Shown here piece after piece: positions 21,818 to 28,011 of a DNA stretch of 49,503 nt (position 1 is its first letter; each line of letters starts with the position of its first letter). The stretch lies in NCBI GenBank assembly GCA_947629745.1, contig CANREZ010000006.1, positions 1 to 49,503 on the forward strand, given 5' to 3'. The notes below the pieces were generated by a model. That model made no database searches. It saw nothing but the letters and a program-made list of their open reading frames with translations, and was not told where the DNA came from. The DNA is from an uncultured Clostridia bacterium (GTDB lineage Bacteria > Bacillota > Clostridia > Christensenellales > UBA1242). The translations under genes and the position numbers were made by a program.

Positions 21818-22504
21818 ATGAAGTATATACTTAGCATTTTTGCTATACTTATCTCACTGATGCATGTCCCTGATACTTACTGTGCCACACGCTACGCCCA
21901 AGTGATGGATGAGACTTATCTATATCGGTCGAGTAGCACCGAGCATTCCGCCACAAACATCGTGTGTATCATGGAGAGAAGTTACTTTTGCACGATCCTT
22001 GTGGACTATGACGCAAATTTATTTAAAGTGTCCTATGCAGGCTTTGAGGGTTATGCGAAGAAAGCGGACTTAAAAGAAGTTACTACCCATCCCAAGGTAG
22101 CAACTCCGCTAGGTATAACTATTGATGTGAATCTTAGTTGTTTCCTCCGCTCAAGTCCGGTTGTCGCCAGTGACAACATCCTATGCAAAGTGTATGAGAA
22201 TGCGCCAAACGTCGTATTCGTAGCACGAGCATATGGTGATGTGGCGATGGATATGTATGGACCAGTATGGTATTTAGTGAGCTATGGTAATGCAACAGGC
22301 TATATTTACTCAGGCTATACCAAGGGTCTTGGCCCTATCATGCCCTCTAGTGAGAAAGTCTCTTACCTTGAGCCAATCATAGATGATAGGATATTGCCCC
22401 TGCCTGCTACCTACTGCATAATACTCCTTGTGATAATACTGCTGCCAATGTCCGTCATATTCTTCTTCCTATACAAACCTTATAAGAAACATAAGTTAAA
22501 ATAA
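21818..22504 (+). CDS. Secreted/anchored SH3-like domain protein with C-terminal TM
   Basis: Signal peptide MKYILSIFAILISLMHVPDTYCA, two SH3-like segments (QVMDETYLYRSSS..., CFLRSSPVVASDNILCKV...), C-terminal TM and basic tail YKKHKLK. Confidence 0.7.
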   Translation: MKYILSIFAILISLMHVPDTYCATRYAQVMDETYLYRSSSTEHSATNIVCIMERSYFCTILVDYDANLFKVSYAGFEGYAKKADLKEVTTHPKVATPLGITIDVNLSCFLRSSPVVASDNILCKVYENAPNVVFVARAYGDVAMDMYGPVWYLVSYGNATGYIYSGYTKGLGPIMPSSEKVSYLEPIIDDRILPLPATYCIILLVIILLPMSVIFFFLYKPYKKHKLK

Positions 22505-22505
22505 T

Positions 22506-23033
22506 CTACGCCACACCTTTTAATTCACGTGAGACAAATTTTAGTGTCTTGTAGGATGCAAGATCCGCATCCATTGATGGATCGTTATTGTACTCCAGTG
22601 CATTCTTTAGCCACAATTCGTCTCTAAAGATGCTAGATAATTTCTTGTCGTCATAGCCCAAGCATTTTAACACTCTGCCAAACGCAAGGCTTGTCCTATC
22701 CTTTAGTCTATAAAATGTCCTGATGGACACATTCATAAGATTAGCCACCTCCATAGGCTTGAATCCCTCTATGTAGAAGTAGTCAATGAATCTCTGATAC
22801 TTATCCGCTAATTTACCTTTCACTTCACATATTAATACTTTTAGATTGATTAAGGTTGCCTTCCTTGAATTCAACTTTATCACCCTATTTAGTGCATCAA
22901 GTGTATTGGATATCCCATAGATATTATTCGACCCTACAGTCTCGCGTCTGACAAGCGAATCTATTGTGTCGGATATGACATCAATGTACTTGTACATGCT
23001 AAGCATAGTTTTAGCCCAAATTTTTTCTTCCAT
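22506..23033 (-). CDS. Phage late regulator, sigma region 4/ArpU-like HTH protein
   Basis: KYQRFIDYFYIEGFKPMEVANLMNVSIRTFYRLKDRTSLAFGRVLK HTH; AAAGGAG before the ATG; upstream of terminase genes as in many Bacillota phages. Confidence 0.65.
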   Translation of the reverse strand: MEEKIWAKTMLSMYKYIDVISDTIDSLVRRETVGSNNIYGISNTLDALNRVIKLNSRKATLINLKVLICEVKGKLADKYQRFIDYFYIEGFKPMEVANLMNVSIRTFYRLKDRTSLAFGRVLKCLGYDDKKLSSIFRDELWLKNALEYNNDPSMDADLASYKTLKFVSRELKGVA

Positions 23034-23072
23034 AAAAGTTCTCCTTTCCCAAAAATCACTTTTTCACATTTT

Positions 23073-23096
23073 ACTTTACAAAAAATTGTCTTGTCA
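23073..23096 (-). promoter_or_regulatory. Candidate promoter for the phage regulator gene (approximate coordinates)
   Basis: Minus strand TTGACA-N18-TAAAAT upstream of the 23033 start. Confidence 0.5.
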
Positions 23097-23183
23097 AAGT
23101 TTAATGACATATTTTTGTAAAATTTATGATTTTTGTACAAAAATATTTTTATGTCCGAAATTGCCGCGTTTTTATTTAATTTT

Positions 23184-23197
23184 CGAACATATGTTTG
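23184..23197. promoter_or_regulatory. Putative LexA (SOS) box
   Basis: CGAACATATGTTTG; one base from the palindromic Gram-positive form CGAACATATGTTCG; in the divergent region upstream of the regulator. Confidence 0.55.
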
Positions 23198-23310
23198 ATT
23201 GTATATCACATAATGGGACACTAGTATGTCGCATTTGGACAAATATGAAAAACTTTTCCAAAATTTGGTTAATTTGCCTATATCAAAATATGACAAGTTA
23301 TGCTAAATGC

Positions 23311-23339
23311 TTTAACAAAATAAAAAATTTTAGTATAAT
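23311..23339 (+). promoter_or_regulatory. Promoter of the 839-aa surface protein gene
   Basis: TTTAAC-N17-TATAAT, 25 nt upstream of the ATG; no clear Shine-Dalgarno. Confidence 0.55.
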
Positions 23340-23364
23340 ATAGTATATTTTAAATATTTATACT

Positions 23365-25884
23365 ATGAAGAAGAGATTATTTTGGACTATCATCACCCTA
23401 TCGGCTTGCCTTGTAGTTTGCGGGTTTATCAACCCAGTGCAGACTAGTCCTCTTTTTGCAAATGCCACATACTGGCACGAAGTGGTAACAGATAGTGATG
23501 ATATATCCGATGGACTGAATATTGATATTTCGGGTGCAACCTCCGCGTGTGTGACTGAGGACTACATCTATTATGTGAAGGATGGTTTGCACGCAATCAG
23601 TCGTGCGACAGGTAATACTACCCTACTTGATGCGAACGTCACACGTGTCGATAGCGCAGGAAATCTAGTATTCGCTCTATCAAATGGCGCAATCTATTCC
23701 CTAAGTGGTACGAATATGACGCAAGTATCTAGTATTGCTACAAATAGTAGTGTGACGTACTTTGATGCCTATGCTGATGATGATTACTCGTATATCGCAA
23801 GAGTAAGTGAAAATACATTCTACTTCACTAAGCTAAACTTTGATAATCAGGCAGTGATAAATAAGGAGATTACACTAAGTAATGCAATTGGAGACTACGA
23901 GATCAGTGAAGTGCTAACCACTGTGTCCTCGGGCGATACATCCTATGTCACATTTAAAGATTTAGAGAGTAATTGCCGCACAATTAAGTTCACAAATAGT
24001 GGTGAGGCACTGACACATGATATCGTGACAGACTCACAATTTGGGAATAATATCCTACTAAATTACTTGAATATAGGTGATGGGTACTTCGCACTAATCA
24101 GTGCGGATAAGAATAAACTCAATATTTTATCAAGGGACTACTCTACTTCCTACTCACTTACTAAGTCAAGTGATAAGATATATACTCTAGGTGATATATA
24201 TGCACCTGTTAGTGTGACAAGTGATAGTGAATTTATCTACATCACCGATAGTGACTACGGTGCTATATCTGCATTTAGCTTAACTGATACTCTCACACAA
24301 GCATCAACCATTGTAGCAAGCCGGGGTGACAGCATTGATAGATACAACGATATCTCCTCAGTCTACTTCGAAGATGAGGATAATTACTACGTAATCGACC
24401 GCGGGAATAATAGAGTAAAGAATATTACTGGTGGCAGAGCAAATACTGTAGTTGACACAAGTATTGAGATGGAAAAGATCGTCCGCTCCTCAGTTGGACA
24501 ATATACCATTCTTAGGAAGAATCAATCTAAAGATACAGCTTATCTACTAACTCTTACTAATCAAAGTGGGCAGATAGAGAGTAATACGACTCAAATTGAT
24601 ATAGTTGCAAATAGCATCACTATCGACGAGTCAGACCAAATTTATTTAGTGGGTGAAAATGGCCTATATAGTTACTCAAACAACTCCTCTACCCTAATTG
24701 ATGGGAACTTCAAAGTATCCGGCAATTTTGTCAAAATGTTTGGCCAAGAGACATTCGTTGGATTTAATGGTAAGAATGTGTTAGTATCAAGGCTAGTGGA
24801 TGATGTTCGCACTACTTCCACTTATAGCATAGATGCAGATATCATAGATATTGGCCGCGATATGTATTCTAATATATACATCCTAACACAAGACAAATTC
24901 AGCAAATATAGCCTGAATGATGATGGAATAACACTAGTTACTAGCATTAGCTTAGATAGACCTCTAGCTCATTTTGACATAGGCATTATGACAGGAGAAG
25001 TGTTATTTGCCGACAACGTCAATTCTACAATACTCATATACAGTAATAGTGAATTCCTATCCGCACCAGTGATCGACGATTCCTATGCAAATAGTGATGT
25101 ACTATCTGCCCTAGTCGATGCATATAGTCTAAATAGTACAAGTGGTGTGTGCCGCTTGCCATACAATCTAGGCTCATCCTCTACCCTTGCTGAGGACACA
25201 ATAGTGTATGTGCTGGATAACACTAGTTACAATAACTATAGCGAAATACTCTACTATGAAGGATCTATAAAAGTGGGGTTTGTAAAGACCTCTACTCTAA
25301 CCCCTGCAAATATCGAGACTGTTGGTGAAGATAGATATATATCCAATAATCTCACCTATATCTACAAATATCCTGTAACGGGCGCAGCAAAACTATCTAC
25401 ACTTGCTCGTGACTACGAGATAAATACTCTAAGTACTGTGCAGGGAATTGACGGAAAATTGTACTACAAAGTAGCATTCAATGATGGATATGGATATATT
25501 TGGGAGAAAGATTTTAGGAAAGTGCATGACACACTCCACCCTATGCCAATCACTAATGCTCGCATACTCGGTGCAAATAGTCAGGAGATAGCAGTATACG
25601 GTTCCGACCAAGATACATCAGATATACTTCGCACACTGCATGATGGTGACCGCGTGTATGTAGCATCATTCGATAAGACCAAGCCATACACCAAGGTAAT
25701 TATTAGCCACGGCAATGACCAGATCGAGGGATATATCTTAACTCAGTATCTAAAGATGGATAGCTTAACCTCATATGAATGGTTTGGATTATTCGAAATA
25801 CTAGTCGGCACAATTGGTCTAATACTTATTGGACTATACATCTACAAACATAGTGCAATTGGCAAACTCAATAAGAAAAAATAA
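23365..25884 (+). CDS. Large secreted, membrane-anchored beta-propeller-like protein with SH3-type C-terminal segments and C-terminal TM
   Basis: Signal peptide MKKRLFWTIITLSACLVVCGF, repetitive propeller-like blades, SH3-like RYISNNLTYIYKYP..., TM WFGLFEILVGTIGLILIGLYIY, basic tail. Confidence 0.7.
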   Translation: MKKRLFWTIITLSACLVVCGFINPVQTSPLFANATYWHEVVTDSDDISDGLNIDISGATSACVTEDYIYYVKDGLHAISRATGNTTLLDANVTRVDSAGNLVFALSNGAIYSLSGTNMTQVSSIATNSSVTYFDAYADDDYSYIARVSENTFYFTKLNFDNQAVINKEITLSNAIGDYEISEVLTTVSSGDTSYVTFKDLESNCRTIKFTNSGEALTHDIVTDSQFGNNILLNYLNIGDGYFALISADKNKLNILSRDYSTSYSLTKSSDKIYTLGDIYAPVSVTSDSEFIYITDSDYGAISAFSLTDTLTQASTIVASRGDSIDRYNDISSVYFEDEDNYYVIDRGNNRVKNITGGRANTVVDTSIEMEKIVRSSVGQYTILRKNQSKDTAYLLTLTNQSGQIESNTTQIDIVANSITIDESDQIYLVGENGLYSYSNNSSTLIDGNFKVSGNFVKMFGQETFVGFNGKNVLVSRLVDDVRTTSTYSIDADIIDIGRDMYSNIYILTQDKFSKYSLNDDGITLVTSISLDRPLAHFDIGIMTGEVLFADNVNSTILIYSNSEFLSAPVIDDSYANSDVLSALVDAYSLNSTSGVCRLPYNLGSSSTLAEDTIVYVLDNTSYNNYSEILYYEGSIKVGFVKTSTLTPANIETVGEDRYISNNLTYIYKYPVTGAAKLSTLARDYEINTLSTVQGIDGKLYYKVAFNDGYGYIWEKDFRKVHDTLHPMPITNARILGANSQEIAVYGSDQDTSDILRTLHDGDRVYVASFDKTKPYTKVIISHGNDQIEGYILTQYLKMDSLTSYEWFGLFEILVGTIGLILIGLYIYKHSAIGKLNKKK

Positions 25885-25914
25885 TGACACCCTAGTGCCA
25901 TTATTTTTTTTTGT
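25882..25914 (+). terminator. Intrinsic terminator after the 839-aa gene
   Basis: aatgacaccctagtgccattattttttttt: hairpin with one mismatch and a T-tract. Confidence 0.7.
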
Positions 25915-25940
25915 TTATAGATAATATTTTATTATGTTTA

Positions 25941-26084
25941 TAACATAGCTAATTTTTGTGCTTAACACAGTTATTTGTGTTATACATAATTATTGTTTGT
26001 ATTTAATATAAATAGTGTACATATCGTAGTAATAGTTTGTGTATAACTAGTTAATTTGCGTGTTTAACATCGTTATTTTTGTTG
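25941..26084. repeat. Degenerate tandem repeat, about 21-bp period
   Basis: Copies beginning TAACATAG(25941), TAACACAG(25963), TATACATA(25981), TAATATAA(26004), TAACTAGT(26044), TAACATCG(26065), most ending in TTTGTG or similar. Confidence 0.55.
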
Positions 26085-26144
26085 GGTCTATTATAAGAGA
26101 ATATTGTTCATTATTGTATATGAAAAATATAATTTTTGTAATAA

Positions 26145-26807
26145 TTATGCAGCATGAGGGAGTGCGGATTTGCATGGGTCGGAACTAAGACCCTCGCTAG
26201 CGCCCGAAGTGATAGAAGTGATGGATAATTCGTAGGCAATCTTACTTTGCATAGTACCGTCATCGAGGCGTTTGGAATACTCGCGGGACTGAATCCTGCC
26301 GGATATTTCCACCTTTGCTCCCACATTGAGTTCGCGGGCAAGTTTTGCATTCCTACCCCATGCGATACATGGGATGTAATCTGATTTGTTGTACCCACGA
26401 TTTACTGCAACTAATATGTCACATATCTCGCGCCTAAATGGTGTGGTGCGATAAACTGGCGCTTTGCAAATATATCCTACAAGGTCAATCTCATTCCTAT
26501 CCATAGGGCTAGTTGGCGCATTTATGCTGCTTGCAAAAATTGTGAGCATCAGTCTATTTTTCGCTCCATCTAGTTTGTTGTACGACCTATATTGTCCCAC
26601 AACCTCCACTCTATCCCCCACAGCGATGCTAAAATCTGCTAGCATATTCTCATTCACTGTGATTGGCAGGATATCGGCGTTGTCAGATAATCTATTGCAC
26701 TTAATCATAAATTCATAAAATCTGTCTTTGTATATCTCGTGGCTATATCTTGGCGCACTAATCACTGTGCCGGATATGGTCACTTTATTGTTTTGTAATT
26801 CGTTCAT
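26145..26807 (-). CDS. Single-stranded DNA-binding protein-like, two OB folds
   Basis: NKVTISGTVISAPRYSHEIYKDRFYEFMIKCNRLS..., then a second segment NEIDLVGYICKAPVYRTTPFRREICDILVAVNRGYNKSDYIPCIAWGRNAKLARELNVGAKVEISGRIQSREYSK. Confidence 0.8.
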   Translation of the reverse strand: MNELQNNKVTISGTVISAPRYSHEIYKDRFYEFMIKCNRLSDNADILPITVNENMLADFSIAVGDRVEVVGQYRSYNKLDGAKNRLMLTIFASSINAPTSPMDRNEIDLVGYICKAPVYRTTPFRREICDILVAVNRGYNKSDYIPCIAWGRNAKLARELNVGAKVEISGRIQSREYSKRLDDGTMQSKIAYELSITSITSGASEGLSSDPCKSALPHAA

Positions 26808-26816
26808 TTTTCTCCT

Positions 26817-27581
26817 TTAATTCTTATGTTGTATTCCTAGGTGATCGATAGTGTAATTATCATGATAAATTAAGTCACTCACGGTAGTTATGGTATATCC
26901 CTGCATCTTTAGGCTATCCAGTACTAGTGGTAGTGCGTCTAGCACGTGATCAGCGTTATTATGATTTAGGATAATTGAGCCATTACCTACCTTGCTTGTA
27001 ATCCTAGCCACTATCTCACTTGCTTCTTTTCCCTGCCAATCGAGGCTATCTACATCCCACTGGATTGGCACTAAATTTAGTTCCCCGCATAGGTCAATCA
27101 TAGTGTTGTTGTATGCCCCGTATGGCGCTCTAAATAAGGTCGGTGTGACACCACAAGTGGATCTAATGATATCCATGGATGTGACTAGTTCCTGCTGCAT
27201 CTGAGCCCGAGATAGTGTGGTAAAATCTGGATGAGTATTGCTGTGCGTGCCTATCTCATTGCCGCTATCCGCAATAGCCTTGGCCATCTCAGGATAATCC
27301 TCTACCCAGAATCCTACTAGGAAGAATGTTGCCTTAGCGTCAAATTTCTCTAAGGTATCTAGTATGCCTTGGGTCTTATCCGCTCCCCATGCACTATCGA
27401 ATGTGATGGCTACTTTCTTCTCCTCAGTATCTACGCTATAAATTGGCACTTTTCGGGTAGTGAGTCCAAAGAACACGCTAGCACTATCTTTCCCCTCAAA
27501 TGATATAGCAAGGAGTACCGCAACAATTATTAGTGCAAGTGCGATCTTTATCACTCGTTTTTTGATAATTACAAACTTCAT
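26817..27581 (-). CDS. Polysaccharide deacetylase (NodB homology)
   Basis: KKVAITFDSAWGADKT, IGTHSNTHPDFTTLS, FRAPYGAYNNTMIDL, IILNHNNADHVLDALP; N-terminal TM anchor. Confidence 0.92.
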   Translation of the reverse strand: MKFVIIKKRVIKIALALIIVAVLLAISFEGKDSASVFFGLTTRKVPIYSVDTEEKKVAITFDSAWGADKTQGILDTLEKFDAKATFFLVGFWVEDYPEMAKAIADSGNEIGTHSNTHPDFTTLSRAQMQQELVTSMDIIRSTCGVTPTLFRAPYGAYNNTMIDLCGELNLVPIQWDVDSLDWQGKEASEIVARITSKVGNGSIILNHNNADHVLDALPLVLDSLKMQGYTITTVSDLIYHDNYTIDHLGIQHKN

Positions 27582-27787
27582 CTATACCCTCTTCTATGAT
27601 AATAAATTTTAATAGATTAAACATAATTTTTCGTGCAAGAATTTTTGAAAGTGCTCGTGCGTTTTGTCGAAATTTGTTACTTTTTGATGTAAAATGTTAA
27701 TCTATTACAGGTTACGCAATATTTTATGCGGCAAACACCATCGGATAGAACAAAAAATTTGTAACTATTTAATTGTAATTGATAAAA

Positions 27788-27822
27788 AAAGAAAAATGAC
27801 ATACTTTGTGCCATTTTTCTCT
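27788..27822 (-). terminator. Intrinsic terminator downstream of the topoisomerase operon
   Basis: gaaaaatgacatactttgtgccatttttc hairpin with a T-tract on the minus strand. Confidence 0.7.
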
Positions 27823-28011
27823 TACTTAATATTAAAATATTAATTAGTAATAACTAAATTTTACTTAGCAAAAACTAAATTTTTATTGTTATCTTTTAAT
27901 AGCAAAATCTAAATTTACTTTTACTATATTTTAATAATAATTTTCACTATTTAGTGTCAGCTATTACAGCCCTAATATAAAAAAGATTTATTATTACTAA
28001 AATATTTTTCA

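Larger units (their letters stand above)
11061..23033. mobile_element. Compact phage-derived head/packaging/lysis cassette (remnant prophage or domesticated particle)
   Basis: Co-oriented regulator, small and large terminase, portal, scaffold-like, capsid, connector and holin genes bounded by its own terminator; no integrase, replication, tape-measure or endolysin genes recognised. Confidence 0.85.

Noticed and set aside
26038-26046. TGTGTATAA as evidence of a chromosomal origin near the topoisomerase genes
   Set aside because: Single 9-mer matches are expected by chance (TTATCCACA also occurs inside murF); no dnaA/dnaN/recF nearby; the topoisomerase pair looks like ParE/ParC, not the oriC-linked gyrase.
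26817-27581. Polysaccharide deacetylase as the missing phage lysin
   Set aside because: It is a NodB-type deacetylase with an N-terminal membrane anchor, separated from the cassette by opposite-strand genes; deacetylases do not cut the glycan or peptide backbone.
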